From the NCBI GenBank assembly GCA_947591605.1, contig CANQDF010000007.1, positions 1-64,000 of the forward strand: a stretch of 64,000 nt of DNA, given 5' to 3'. The first letter of the stretch is position 1; every line of letters begins with the position of its first letter. The notes beneath the pieces were generated by a model. The model was not told the origin of the DNA and did not search any database. It saw only the letters and a program-made list of their open reading frames with translations. This DNA is from an uncultured Clostridia bacterium (GTDB lineage Bacteria > Bacillota > Clostridia > Lachnospirales > CAG-274). Shown here piece by piece: positions 14,904 through 23,700 of this stretch. A program made the position numbers and the translations under genes.

Positions 14904-15740
14904 ATGAAAAGAAACGATAAAACAAACAAAGGCAGGGAGCTATCTCGGCAAAAAAACCAAAAGTCTGCCGACAGGTCTGCGGCAAAGGGCTTTGAGGCGT
15001 ATGAGGAGAGCCTGCAGCTTGAGGGCAGAAATGCCGTTATGGAGGCGCTTAACCACGATAAGCCTATAGACAAGATATTTATGAAAAAGGGCGAGATAGA
15101 AGGCACGCTTAAGGTAATTGCCGCCAAGGCAAGGGAAAAGGGCATTGTCGTACAGGAGATAGACAAGGTAAAAATGGACTATATGTCATTAAGCAATAAC
15201 TGTCAGGGCGTTATTGCACGCTGTCCCGCCTATGATTACTGTGAGGTAAGCGATATAATAGAAAACGCACGCAGCAAGGGCGAGGATCCTTTTATAGTTA
15301 TACTTGACGAGATAACGGATTCACATAACCTGGGTGCGGTCATAAGGACGGCGGAGGCATGCGGCGTACACGGTGTTATTATACCCAAAAGGCGCTCTGT
15401 GGGTGTAAATGCCATAGTAAGCAAAACCTCGGCGGGTGCTGCCGAGTATGTGCCGGTGGCCAAGGTCACAAATATTGCAAGAGCTATAGAGGAGCTGCAG
15501 GCAGCCAATATATGGGTAGCCTGTGCCGATATGGAGGGTGAACCCTATTTCAAGGCTCCGCTTACAGGCCCTCTGGCTGTGGTGATAGGCAATGAGGGTA
15601 AGGGCGTAAGCCGCCTTGTAAAGGAAAAATGCGATTTTTCCGTAGGCATACCTATGTACGGACGCATATCCTCCCTCAACGCTTCCGTATCGGCGGGGCT
15701 GATAATGTATGAGGTTATAAGGCGCAGAAGATTTGTTTAA
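14904..15740 (+). CDS. rlmB: 23S rRNA 2'-O-methyltransferase RlmB (TrmH family, SPOUT)
   Basis: RlmB-type enzymes methylate a guanosine ribose in 23S rRNA. The 278-residue protein has a charged, lysine-rich N-terminus (residues 1-35), the substrate-binding domain LEGRNAVMEALNHDKPIDKIF, and a SPOUT knot with DSHNLGAVIRTAEACGVHG, VIGNEGKGVSRLV and ISSLNASVSAGLIMYE. The start at 14904 follows GAGGTATTAAAC; an earlier in-frame ATG at 14826 would overlap mrnC by 68 bases and lacks a site. It is the homologue of YacO. Confidence 0.93.
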   Translation: MKRNDKTNKGRELSRQKNQKSADRSAAKGFEAYEESLQLEGRNAVMEALNHDKPIDKIFMKKGEIEGTLKVIAAKAREKGIVVQEIDKVKMDYMSLSNNCQGVIARCPAYDYCEVSDIIENARSKGEDPFIVILDEITDSHNLGAVIRTAEACGVHGVIIPKRRSVGVNAIVSKTSAGAAEYVPVAKVTNIARAIEELQAANIWVACADMEGEPYFKAPLTGPLAVVIGNEGKGVSRLVKEKCDFSVGIPMYGRISSLNASVSAGLIMYEVIRRRRFV

Positions 15741-15746
15741 GTCAGG

Positions 15747-16271
15747 GTGAGTAATTTGGTTGAGGAATATCTGCTGGTTGACGGCTACAACATAATATTT
15801 GCATGGAATGAGCTTAAGGAGGCAGCAGATACGGGCCTTGACATCGCCAGGGATAAGCTTATCGATATTTTAAAAAACTATCAGGGTGCAAAGGGGTGCA
15901 ATATAATACTGGTTTTTGACGCCTATCTTGTAAAGGGCGGCAAAGGCAGCATTGAAAAAAACGACAATATTTATGTTGTGTATACAAAGGAGGCGGAAAC
16001 CGCAGATAATTATATCGAAAAAACTGCGGCGGTGCTTTCCAAGGATTACAAAGTAAGGGTAGCCACCTCGGATTATCTTGAACAGGTAATTATAATAGGC
16101 AAGGGTGCCGTGAGAATATCCGCAAACGACCTTAAAAACGAGGTGGAGGCAGTAAACAGCGACATCCGTAAAAGGATAGAGGCTGCAAAGCCCGTAAAAA
16201 ACAATATGCTTTTTGACAATTTAGACGCCGATGCAGCTGCATGGCTGGAGGCACTCAGGAGGAAAAAATAA
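15747..16271 (+). CDS. yacP: NYN-domain endoribonuclease YacP/Rae1
   Basis: YacP (Rae1) is a ribosome-associated PIN/NYN ribonuclease that cleaves some mRNAs in Bacillus. The 174-residue protein has the NYN start YLLVDGYNIIFAWNEL with its acidic residue, the second acidic motif ILVFDAYLVKGGKGS, and ADNYIEKTA with conserved Asp-Tyr near residue 91. Both GTG (15747) and TTG (15756) are possible starts; the AGGGTGAG before TTG is a better site, giving 171 residues. sigH follows directly. Confidence 0.88.
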   Translation: MSNLVEEYLLVDGYNIIFAWNELKEAADTGLDIARDKLIDILKNYQGAKGCNIILVFDAYLVKGGKGSIEKNDNIYVVYTKEAETADNYIEKTAAVLSKDYKVRVATSDYLEQVIIIGKGAVRISANDLKNEVEAVNSDIRKRIEAAKPVKNNMLFDNLDADAAAWLEALRRKK

Positions 16272-16898
16272 TTGACGGATTATTTTGACAGATTTCAAGG
16301 CTTGACGGACGAACAGGTCATAGAGCTTATACACAGCGGCGATCTCCTTGCGCAGGAATACCTTATTGAAAAATATAAAGGCCTTGTGCGCATAAAAACA
16401 AGGAGTTATTTTATGCTTGGCGCCGAAAGGGAGGATATTATCCAGGAGGGCATGATAGGTCTTTATAAGGCCATAAGAGATTTTAAGGCGGAAAAGCAGG
16501 CAAATTTTTTTTCCTTTGCCGAGCTGTGCATTGCAAGACAGATAATTACTGCTATAAAAACCGCAGGCAGACAAAAGCATATGCCGCTTAACTCGTATGT
16601 GTCGCTCAACCGATCCGTGTATGACGAAAATGACGAATGTACCTATATTGAACTGCTCAGCTATGACCTCAGCTCAAACCCCGAGGCAATGGTAATAGAC
16701 ACAGAGGAGAAAAACAGCATAGAAAAAAGGATAGCCGTTGTTTTAAGCCCTCTTGAAAGACGTGTGTTTTCGCTCTACCTAAGGGGAAAGAGCTATACCG
16801 AAATTGCGGAAAAGATAAATAAGGACGAAAAAAGCATCGACAATGCCCTGCAAAGGGTCAAAAAAAAGGTAGAAAAAATATTAAACGAAAAAAACTGA
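16272..16898 (+). CDS. sigH: RNA polymerase sigma factor SigH (Spo0H)
   Basis: SigH drives early sporulation and stationary-phase genes. The 208-residue factor has region 2 with LIEKYKGLVRIKTRSYF, AEREDIIQEGMIGLYKAIRDF (core binding and -10 recognition) and FFSFAELCIARQIITAIKTA, then region 4 with LSPLERRVFSLYLRGKSYTEIAEKINKD and its helix-turn-helix. TTG at 16272 follows CTCAGGAGG and overlaps the yacP stop region. Its position after yacP is the conserved Bacillus/Clostridium location. Confidence 0.94.
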   Translation: MTDYFDRFQGLTDEQVIELIHSGDLLAQEYLIEKYKGLVRIKTRSYFMLGAEREDIIQEGMIGLYKAIRDFKAEKQANFFSFAELCIARQIITAIKTAGRQKHMPLNSYVSLNRSVYDENDECTYIELLSYDLSSNPEAMVIDTEEKNSIEKRIAVVLSPLERRVFSLYLRGKSYTEIAEKINKDEKSIDNALQRVKKKVEKILNEKN

Positions 16899-16939
16899 AA
16901 ACAGCGTAATGTATACGCAGGCAGCGGGAGCTTTAAAGT

Positions 16940-17590
16940 ATGAAAAAAATGAAAATTGCAGGCATAGTGCTTATCATATTCGGGTTGTGTCTTATTGCTT
17001 CGGCTCTTACCATGCACTTTATTGCGGAGGACAGGAGCAAGCGCATGGTGCAGGCATATATGGACTATGCAAGCGCCCTTACGACCGTTCAAACCGAGCA
17101 GGAACCGCTTACCGAGGGTACGACCGAGGAGCAGCCTATGCCGACGCCGGCAACAGAGCCTCTGCCCGAGATAGTTACTGTGCCTGAGGGCGTTATGGGT
17201 GTAATGGTTATTGAAAAGATAGATCTTATAGCCCCTATTGCCGAGGGTACCAATATGAGGAGCATACAATATGCGTTGGGTCATTTCAAGGGTACCGCCC
17301 TGCCCGGGGAAACAGGCAATTTTGCCGTTGCCGGGCACAGGAGCTATACCTTTGGCGAATATTTCAGCAGGCTTGACGAGGTGACGCCGGGCGATATAAT
17401 AAAGGTTTTGTACGGCGGCAAAAATTATGAATACGAGGTTGACGAAACCTATGTTGTAGAGCCTCAGCATACGGAGGTTCTTGACCCTACGCCCAATGCC
17501 TCTATTACGCTTGTTACCTGTACGCCAAAGTGGACGGCGACGCACAGGCTTATTGTCAGGGGACACCTTACGGAGGCGGAAAATGAGTGA
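16940..17590 (+). CDS. Sortase (probable class D)
   Basis: Sortases cut a sorting signal and attach proteins to the cell wall or to pili. The 216-residue protein has one N-terminal membrane helix (about residues 6-26), a Thr/Glu/Pro-rich stalk (48-80) and the sortase domain with catalytic His133 in AVAGHRSY, Cys194 in LVTCTP and Arg203 or Arg207 in THRLIVRG. The class D call rests on topology and motif spacing. No substrate with an LPxTG-like signal is seen in this window. It overlaps hemW by 8 bases. Confidence 0.9.
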   Translation: MKKMKIAGIVLIIFGLCLIASALTMHFIAEDRSKRMVQAYMDYASALTTVQTEQEPLTEGTTEEQPMPTPATEPLPEIVTVPEGVMGVMVIEKIDLIAPIAEGTNMRSIQYALGHFKGTALPGETGNFAVAGHRSYTFGEYFSRLDEVTPGDIIKVLYGGKNYEYEVDETYVVEPQHTEVLDPTPNASITLVTCTPKWTATHRLIVRGHLTEAENE

Positions 17591-18698
17591 TATATCGCTT
17601 TATATACATATACCGTTTTGTGCGTCAAAATGCCTTTACTGCGATTTTTTAAGCTTTTCGGGCAGGGAAGGATATATAAGCAGCTATATGGCCTCGCTGA
17701 TAAGGGAGATAGAGTCGTTTAAGACCGACAGTGAGGTAAATAGTATATTTATAGGCGGAGGGACTCCGTCGCTGTTGGACGGTAAATATATCGAGGATAT
17801 AATGAAGTGCATATACAGCAGCTTCAGCCTTAAGAGCAATGCGGAAATAACCGTTGAGGCAAACCCCGGTACCGTGGATATTGAAAAGCTGAGCCTGTAC
17901 AAGGCAGCGGGCATAAACCGCATAAGCTTTGGCGCCCAGACGACAAACAGCTCCCTGCTCGGGGCTATAGGCCGTATACACGGCAGGCAGGATATATTTG
18001 ACAGCATATCCGCAGCCAAAAAAGCAGGGTTTGAAAATATCAACTGTGACCTTATGTTCTCTTTGCCGCATCAGAGCACGGAGGACTTTTTAATATCGCT
18101 AGAGGAAATAACTGCGCTTGAAATACCGCATATATCGGCATACAGCCTTATTGTGGAGGAGGGTACTCCGCTTTACGATATGTACGCAAGCGGCAGGCTT
18201 ACCCTGCCCGATGAGGACGAGGACAGGAGAATGTATCACAGTGCCGTTAAATTGCTTGCAGACAGAGGCTACAGACATTATGAAATATCAAACTTTGCAA
18301 AAGACGGCTATGAGTGCAGACATAACCTTGTATACTGGCGCAGGGGTGAATATAAAGGCTTTGGCTTGGGTGCGGCAAGCCTTTTAAACGGTTCAAGGCT
18401 TAAAAACACAGAGGATATGGAGGCATATACGGCAGGCAAAACCGTGGTCGAGGAGGAAAAGCTTACGCTTAAGGACATCCGTGAGGAGTTTATGTTTCTC
18501 GGGCTGAGGTGTACGGACGGAATATCCGAGAAAGATTTTTTTTCGCAATTCAAGGTACCCATAGACGATGTATACGGCAAAAATATAGCTGCGCTTGTAA
18601 GGGACGGGCTTATCTTGCGCAACAACGGCAGAATTTACCTCACGCCAAAAGGGCTTGACCTTGCAAATATGGTTTTTTTGGAGTTTATAGACGGGTAA
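17583..18698 (+). CDS. hemW: HemW-like radical SAM heme chaperone
   Basis: HemW-type proteins resemble coproporphyrinogen oxidase HemN but bind heme and insert it into client proteins. The 371-residue protein begins YIHIPFCASKCLYCDF, with the cluster cysteines at 13, 17 and 20; HemN proper has an additional downstream motif not seen here. Further features are IFIGGGTPS, VEANPGT, NRISFGAQT and YEISNFAKDGYECRHNLVYW. The ATG at 17583 is inside the sortase gene; its family-typical start MSDISLYIHIP supports this. Confidence 0.88.
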   Translation: MSDISLYIHIPFCASKCLYCDFLSFSGREGYISSYMASLIREIESFKTDSEVNSIFIGGGTPSLLDGKYIEDIMKCIYSSFSLKSNAEITVEANPGTVDIEKLSLYKAAGINRISFGAQTTNSSLLGAIGRIHGRQDIFDSISAAKKAGFENINCDLMFSLPHQSTEDFLISLEEITALEIPHISAYSLIVEEGTPLYDMYASGRLTLPDEDEDRRMYHSAVKLLADRGYRHYEISNFAKDGYECRHNLVYWRRGEYKGFGLGAASLLNGSRLKNTEDMEAYTAGKTVVEEEKLTLKDIREEFMFLGLRCTDGISEKDFFSQFKVPIDDVYGKNIAALVRDGLILRNNGRIYLTPKGLDLANMVFLEFIDG

Positions 18699-18755
18699 AG
18701 CTTTTGCTTTTCAAGGCAGCCCGACCGTATCATTGTACAAAGTAAAAATTTAATG

Positions 18756-18784
18756 ATGACTTTTATGCCCAAACGTGGTATAAT
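18756..18784 (+). promoter_or_regulatory. Promoter of rubrerythrin
   Basis: ATGACT (18756-18761) and TATAAT (18779-18784) are 17 bases apart, 36 bases before the start codon. Confidence 0.55.
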
Positions 18785-18820
18785 TATCATATATGAAAAT
18801 TAAAAAAGGAGGCTTTATTT

Positions 18821-19357
18821 ATGAAGGAACTTAAGGGAACAAAAACGGAGGCTAACTTGATGGCTGCCTTTGCGGGAGAGTCGCAGGCAACAAACAAGTA
18901 CACATATTTTGCATCAAAGGCTAAAAAAGACGGATATGTACAGATTTCAAAAATTTTTGAGGAAACCGCAGCCAATGAGAGAGAGCATGCAAAGATCTGG
19001 TTCAAGCTGCTTAACGGCATAGGCACTACCGCAGAAAATTTGCAGGCAGCCGCAGCGGGAGAAAATTATGAGTATACTGATATGTATGTTACCTTTGCCA
19101 AGGAGGCAAGAGAAGAGGGCTTTGATGATATTGCCGCACTTTTTGACGGAGTTGCCGCAATTGAAAAGACTCATGAGGAAAGATATAAAAAGCTCCTTGA
19201 AAATATAAACGGAGGTCTTGTATTCTCCCGTGACGGAGATATGGTTTGGGAATGCTCAAACTGCGGTCATATCCACATCGGCAAGCAGGCTCCCGAGGTA
19301 TGTCCCGTATGCAATCACCCACAGGCTTATTTTAAGCTCAGGGCAGAAAATTATTGA
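18821..19357 (+). CDS. rbr: Rubrerythrin
   Basis: Rubrerythrin reduces hydrogen peroxide in anaerobes using a di-iron site fed by a rubredoxin-type iron. The 178-residue protein has the ferritin-like four-helix domain with [33 protein letters not shown] and a third helix around residue 95 with [14 protein letters not shown] and EKTHEERY, then the rubredoxin-like tail with [12 protein letters not shown] and [11 protein letters not shown]. The site AAAGGAGG sets the start. A single-gene unit with promoter and terminator, consistent with an oxygen-sensitive host. Confidence 0.96.
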   Translation: MKELKGTKTEANLMAAFAGESQATNKYTYFASKAKKDGYVQISKIFEETAANEREHAKIWFKLLNGIGTTAENLQAAAAGENYEYTDMYVTFAKEAREEGFDDIAALFDGVAAIEKTHEERYKKLLENINGGLVFSRDGDMVWECSNCGHIHIGKQAPEVCPVCNHPQAYFKLRAENY

Positions 19358-19374
19358 TAATAACGGTAAAAAAC

Positions 19375-19415
19375 AGCTCGGCATCGGGTAATTAAAGCCT
19401 GATGCCGAGCTTTTT
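19375..19415. terminator. Bidirectional terminator between rubrerythrin and DAHP synthase
   Basis: AGCTCGGCATC (19375-19385) and GATGCCGAGCT (19401-19411) form an 11-bp stem with T-runs on both strands, serving two converging genes. Confidence 0.9.
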
Positions 19416-19462
19416 AAAATGCTTTTAAAGCGGTAATTGCCTTAAAATCCGTATCGGTACGA

Positions 19463-20497
19463 TCACAGCTTATCCGCCATATAAAGCAGCAGATCTTTGG
19501 TGTCCTCAAAGCCGAGGCAGGCGTCCGTGATGGATTTGCCGTAAATATGGTTTTTGCCGCCTACCTTCTGGTTGCCCTCCTCAATATAGCTTTCGATCAT
19601 AACGCCCTTTACAACGCTGTTGATGTGAGCGTTGCAGCTGCGGGAATTGAGTATTTCCTTTACTATACGGGGCTGCTCGTAAAACTTCTTTTGTGAGTTT
19701 GAGTGGTTTGCGTCAACAATAATTGCAGGGTTGAGGTATCCGCCCTCCTTATACATGGTGTCGGCAAGGGTAAGATCCTCGTAATGGTAGTTTGGTATGC
19801 TGTTGCCGTGCTTGTTGACAGAGCCTCGCATAATAGCATGCGCAAGCGGATTGCCGCTTGTCCTTATCTCGTAACCGTTGTAGAGAAAATCGTGCGGACA
19901 CTGTGCCGCATGTATCGAATTAAACATTACGGTTAGATCCCCGCTGGTTGGGTTTTTCATACCCACAGGCACATCAATTGCGCTTGAAATAAGCCTGTGC
20001 TGCTGGTTTTCAACGCTCCTTGCGCCTATCGCAATATACGAGAGCAGGTCGGTAACAAAGGGCAGGTTTGAGGGATAGAGCATTTCATCCGCAAGCGGAA
20101 AGCCTGTTTCTTCAATTACCCTTAAATACATACGGCGTATGGAGTACAGCCCCTCAAGCATATTAGGTTCGCTTTCGGGGTCGGGCTGATGGAGCATGCC
20201 TTTATAGCCGTCGCCCGTGGTACGGGGCTTGTTTGTATATACTCTGGGCACAAGAAAAAGCTTTTCGCTTACCTCCTTGTTTACTTCGGCAAGTCTGCGC
20301 ATATAATCACATACGGCTTCCTCGTCATCTGCGGAGCAGGGTCCGACTATAACTATAAATTTATCGGATTTGCCCGTAAATATTTTTTTAAGCTCCTCGT
20401 CGTTTTTAGCCTTTACTGCGGCAATGCTTTCCGAACACGGAGTTGCCTGCCTTATCTCTTCGGGTGTGGGTATTTTGCGTATATTTGTAAAGCTCAT
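19463..20497 (-). CDS. aroF: 3-deoxy-7-phosphoheptulonate (DAHP) synthase, class I
   Basis: The enzyme joins phosphoenolpyruvate and erythrose 4-phosphate, the first step of aromatic amino acid synthesis. The 344-residue protein matches the AroF/G/H type: VIVGPCSADDEEAV (about residue 50), VPRVYTNKPRTTGDGYKG, LADEMLYP, AIGARSVENQQHR, GMKNPTSGD, and IIVDANHSNSQKK with metal-binding His. Feedback specificity (Phe, Tyr or Trp) cannot be told. The start follows GGGAGATA. It has its own divergent promoter. Confidence 0.93.
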   Translation of the reverse strand: MSFTNIRKIPTPEEIRQATPCSESIAAVKAKNDEELKKIFTGKSDKFIVIVGPCSADDEEAVCDYMRRLAEVNKEVSEKLFLVPRVYTNKPRTTGDGYKGMLHQPDPESEPNMLEGLYSIRRMYLRVIEETGFPLADEMLYPSNLPFVTDLLSYIAIGARSVENQQHRLISSAIDVPVGMKNPTSGDLTVMFNSIHAAQCPHDFLYNGYEIRTSGNPLAHAIMRGSVNKHGNSIPNYHYEDLTLADTMYKEGGYLNPAIIVDANHSNSQKKFYEQPRIVKEILNSRSCNAHINSVVKGVMIESYIEEGNQKVGGKNHIYGKSITDACLGFEDTKDLLLYMADKL

Positions 20498-20522
20498 TTA
20501 TAATATCTCCCTTCATATATTT

Positions 20523-20552
20523 ATCCTCTAAAAAGTCCTTTCGGAGCTTTTC
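20523..20552 (-). other. Leader hairpin of the DAHP synthase gene
   Basis: On the minus strand AAAAGCTCC-GAAA-GGACTTTTT forms a hairpin with one mismatch shortly before the ribosome site. It resembles the hairpin at 1840-1866 read on the minus strand (shared AG-TCC, GGACTTTTT and GAGG). Confidence 0.35.
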
Positions 20553-20571
20553 TGCAGTCGCAACTATTATA

Positions 20572-20600
20572 ATAATAGTGGTATTCAGCGGTTAAGTCAA
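20572..20600 (-). promoter_or_regulatory. Promoter of the DAHP synthase gene
   Basis: On the minus strand TTGACT (20600-20595) and TATTAT (20577-20572) are 17 bases apart. Confidence 0.6.
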
Positions 20601-20626
20601 GTATAATTTTAAAGCCTGCGCATTTA

Positions 20627-20655
20627 TTGACAAAACGTGTATATTATAGTAATAT
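20627..20655 (+). promoter_or_regulatory. Promoter of the TSCPD protein gene
   Basis: TTGACA (20627-20632) and TAATAT (20650-20655) are 17 bases apart, 34 bases before the start codon. Confidence 0.55.
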
Positions 20656-20689
20656 ACTTACATAAGTACTATACAAGGGAGGCAGTATT

Positions 20690-20947
20690 ATGTATTTTGA
20701 ATATGACAATAAGGGTGTCTGCTCAAAAAAGACAATAGTTGAGCTGGACGAAAATAATATAATAGAAAGCATTAACGTAATAGGAGGCTGCGACGGAAAC
20801 CTTAAGGGAATTACGGCTCTGCTCAAGGGTGTTAAGGCAGAGGAGGCGATTAAAAGGCTTGAAGGTCTTTCCTGCGGGTTTAAAAGCACCTCGTGTCCCG
20901 ATCAGATAGCCTGTGCGCTTAAGGCGGCTATTGCAGCAAAAGGATAA
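20690..20947 (+). CDS. TSCPD domain small protein (TIGR03905-like)
   Basis: This 85-residue protein is a stand-alone TSCPD domain, named after the motif STSCPDQIA at about residues 67-75. The same domain occurs at the C-terminus of adenosylcobalamin-dependent ribonucleotide reductases, but the function of the free form is unknown. GGCDGNLKGI and three more cysteines suggest metal binding. The start follows GGGAGGCAG. It is a single-gene unit. Confidence 0.8.
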   Translation: MYFEYDNKGVCSKKTIVELDENNIIESINVIGGCDGNLKGITALLKGVKAEEAIKRLEGLSCGFKSTSCPDQIACALKAAIAAKG

Positions 20948-20987
20948 TGCCGTTTGTCCGATATAAATTGCAGATGAATAATTAAAG

Positions 20988-21025
20988 TTCCGTATGACGC
21001 AGGCTTGTCCATACGGAATTTTTTT
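20988..21025 (+). terminator. Terminator of the TSCPD gene
   Basis: TTCCGTATG (20988-20996) and CATACGGAA (21010-21018) form a 9-bp stem followed by seven Ts. Confidence 0.85.
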
Positions 21026-21134
21026 GCGATCTTAAAAATAAGTTTTTTTGAGGTTTCTTTTATATTTTAAAAATGCTATATGCAATATAACTGAAAACGA
21101 ATAGCAAAAACTATAAAAATTTACTAAATAAATA

Positions 21135-21174
21135 TTGACAGTAAAACTGTTTTAATGTAAAATAGTTTTACTGT
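21135..21174 (+). promoter_or_regulatory. Promoter and palindromic operator of the MarR-efflux operon
   Basis: TTGACA (21135-21140) and TAAAAT (21158-21163) are 17 bases apart. A perfect 11-bp inverted repeat, ACAGTAAAACT (21138-21148) and AGTTTTACTGT (21164-21174), covers the promoter from the -35 to just past the -10. This is the expected place for a repressor, most likely the tandem-MarR protein encoded immediately downstream. GTAAAAC also recurs at 21173-21179. Confidence 0.75.
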
Positions 21175-21200
21175 AAAACTTTATGTTTGGAGGCGTTTTT

Positions 21201-22151
21201 GTGACAAAAGAGGATGACCTTAGGCGCTTAGCCGCCAAATGGGACAATATCCTGCATGTAGCATGGCAGCTGAGATCACGCAGTGCGGACAGCCCGCATC
21301 CGGACGATGTTGTGGAAAAGTTCAGCAGCAGGCAGATAGATATACTTATTATACTTTTTTGCATGGATATAAACACTGTTTCCGAAATGGCTGAGTTCCT
21401 TAAAATAAGCAAAAGCACGCTTTCCATCATAATGAACAAGCTGGTTGCAAGAGGGCTTGTCACAAGGGAATATCCCGATGGAGGCGACAGAAGAAGGGTA
21501 TATTTTAAAATATCCGAAAAGGGCAAAGAAATTGCAAAACGTATGAACCGACATTATATTGACGGCTTGTCCAAAGGCTATATGAGCTTTAACGAGGAGG
21601 AAAGAAAGCTTTTCAGAGAAGGTATCGCATGCTTCAGAAAGGCGTGCAATGCCAAAAAGACCCTGTTTGCCATTATGTCCAACAAGATGGACTATGCCGA
21701 TTATGCGGACGGCGAGGTAGTGCAGATAGCACAGGATATAGCTTACTTTTTTATCAATATACGGCTCAACAATCCGGATATAGGCAATGCTTCTCTGCCG
21801 GATAATATAACGCCCAACAGGTTTTACCTTCTTGCGTGCATTTCCGAGGGTATGGATTCTGTAAGCAAACTGCAAAAACATATAGGCTCAAGCGTCAGCA
21901 CCTTGTCCATAGGCGTGTCAAAGCTCGTGGAGCAGGGTTATCTGGTTAAGGAATATCCCGACCTGGGTGACAGGCGCAGCGTATATATAAGCATAACGGA
22001 AAAAGGCATAAAGGTGCTTGAAGATACCAGATTTATGCTGGAGGAAAAGCTACTGCATTATATTTCGTCCATGACCGATGAAAACATAAAAATTTTTGAG
22101 CATGGCTGCGATTGCCTTATAAAAGCGCTGCAGAGCATTAACAACGTTTAA
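21201..22151 (+). CDS. Tandem MarR-family repressor (two MarR domains in one chain)
   Basis: MarR regulators normally act as dimers; this 316-residue protein carries two winged-helix units in one chain. The first (about residues 35-140) has SEMAEFLKISKSTLSIIMNKL and LVTREYPDGGDRRRVYFKIS; the second (about 200-310) has SKLQKHIGSSVSTLSIGVSKL and LVKEYPDLGDRRSVYISIT. Both keep the wing motif DxRR, so it could bind DNA as a pseudo-dimer or as a dimer with four heads. GTG at 21201 is chosen because TTTGGAGG precedes it; an ATG at 21183 does not have a site. It lies before an RND efflux pair and probably represses it. Confidence 0.85.
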   Translation: MTKEDDLRRLAAKWDNILHVAWQLRSRSADSPHPDDVVEKFSSRQIDILIILFCMDINTVSEMAEFLKISKSTLSIIMNKLVARGLVTREYPDGGDRRRVYFKISEKGKEIAKRMNRHYIDGLSKGYMSFNEEERKLFREGIACFRKACNAKKTLFAIMSNKMDYADYADGEVVQIAQDIAYFFINIRLNNPDIGNASLPDNITPNRFYLLACISEGMDSVSKLQKHIGSSVSTLSIGVSKLVEQGYLVKEYPDLGDRRSVYISITEKGIKVLEDTRFMLEEKLLHYISSMTDENIKIFEHGCDCLIKALQSINNV

Positions 22152-22188
22152 TTTTTTTTACATATATGTTTAATGGAGGTTATTATTT

Positions 22189-23697
22189 ATGAAGAGGAAA
22201 CTTATATCTGTACTGATATTGTCAATGGTGCTTTCGGGCTCGCTTTCGGGCTGCTCGTCAAAGGGGGAAGGCGGAGAGGATAAGCCTGTTGCCGATGTTG
22301 AGGCAAACCTTAATGCGGTCGAGGTTATGGAGCTTAAACCCGGTTCTATTGAAAAGTATCTTACATATGCAGGCAAGATAGAGGCAAACAAGACTGTGGG
22401 CGTTACCCCCAAAATATCGGGCAGGGTAGAGTCCATAAAGGTTGAAGAAGGAGATTATGTAAAGGAGGGTCAGGTGCTCTTTACAATAGATAAGTCCGAC
22501 CTCCTTGATCAGATAGCAAGCCTGGAGAGCCAGCTTAAGATAAGCAACGCAAGCGTGTCCAGCGCACAGGAGGGACTTAAGCAGGCAGACGGAGGCGGAC
22601 AGGTACAGAGCGCAAGGCTTCAGCTCACAAGTGCCGTGGATAATGCCAAAAAGGCTGTCGATAACGCTCAGGAGGCTGTAAACAACGCCAATATCACAAT
22701 ACAGAATGCAAAATCGTCCTATGACGATATGTCAAAAAAGTACTCCGATTATAAGCAGATGTACGATGCGGGCGTTATATCAAAGAGTGATTTTGATGCC
22801 ATAGAGCTTGGATACACACAGGCAAAAAACGGCTACGATCAGGCCCAGATAGGCATTACCACCGCCCAAAATCAGCTTGAACAGGCAAATATAGGCTACA
22901 ATCAGGCCAAAGAGGCGCTCAGAATATATGACGAGCAGACAACTGCGGACAATACCGCAACGGCACAAAAGGGTGTGGATACCGCTGTTGCAAGCAGAGA
23001 TTCGGTAAACACTTCGCTTACACAGGCAAAGGATAAGCTTGCCGATACCACGGTGACGGCGCCATGCTCGGGTGTGGTAAGCTCTAAAAATATAGAGGTA
23101 ACAAATATGGTAAGTGCGGGTTCAAGCCCTATGACCATTACGGATATAGCTACGGTTACGGTTGATGTAAACGTAAGCGAAACGCTTATTAACCGCATAT
23201 CCGTAGGTGACCCCGTACAGGTGGCGGTAGAAACCGTTTCGGGTGAACCGAGGGAAGGAAAGATAAAGACCATTACGGGCGTTGCGGACTCTACCGGCAC
23301 ATATCCCGTAAAGGTGGAGATACAGAATGCGGACGGCGCTCTTAAACCCGGTATGTTTGCCTCCGTGCGCTTTGTTGAGGAAAAGAACGATAATGCCTTT
23401 GTTGTTGCACGCAACACCGTGCTTGAAAACGAAACGGAGCAGTATGTTTATCTGCTCAACAAGGATAATACGGTAAAAAAGGTTGTTGTGGAAACGGGTA
23501 TCGACAACGGTGAGTATATCGAGATAGTTTCCGGCGTCAATAGCGGTGATGTAGTTGTTGTTTCGGGTCATGACTATCTTTCCGACGGAGAAGAGGTAAA
23601 TGTTGTCGATCCCGAGGCTCAGGCAAAGGAAGAGGCAGAAGCGGCGGAGGAAGCGTCTAAGGCGGCTGAAGCATCCACAGAGGGTAAGGAGGAATAA
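22189..23697 (+). CDS. RND efflux adaptor lipoprotein (HlyD/AcrA family)
   Basis: The 502-residue membrane fusion protein links the RND pump to the outside. It starts with a lipoprotein signal (KRKLISVLILSMVLSGS, lipobox LSGC at residues about 19-22). Then come a biotinyl-lipoyl half (GRVESIKVEEGDYVKEGQVLF), a long coiled-coil hairpin (about residues 100-255, with repeated Gln/Ala/Asn heptads), the second lipoyl half (ADTTVTAPCSGVVSS), and a beta-barrel. A Glu/Ala-rich tail ends the protein. It starts after TGGAGGTT, 37 bases after the MarR gene, and the pump gene follows after three bases. Confidence 0.92.
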   Translation: MKRKLISVLILSMVLSGSLSGCSSKGEGGEDKPVADVEANLNAVEVMELKPGSIEKYLTYAGKIEANKTVGVTPKISGRVESIKVEEGDYVKEGQVLFTIDKSDLLDQIASLESQLKISNASVSSAQEGLKQADGGGQVQSARLQLTSAVDNAKKAVDNAQEAVNNANITIQNAKSSYDDMSKKYSDYKQMYDAGVISKSDFDAIELGYTQAKNGYDQAQIGITTAQNQLEQANIGYNQAKEALRIYDEQTTADNTATAQKGVDTAVASRDSVNTSLTQAKDKLADTTVTAPCSGVVSSKNIEVTNMVSAGSSPMTITDIATVTVDVNVSETLINRISVGDPVQVAVETVSGEPREGKIKTITGVADSTGTYPVKVEIQNADGALKPGMFASVRFVEEKNDNAFVVARNTVLENETEQYVYLLNKDNTVKKVVVETGIDNGEYIEIVSGVNSGDVVVVSGHDYLSDGEEVNVVDPEAQAKEEAEAAEEASKAAEASTEGKEE

Positions 23698-23700
23698 TAA

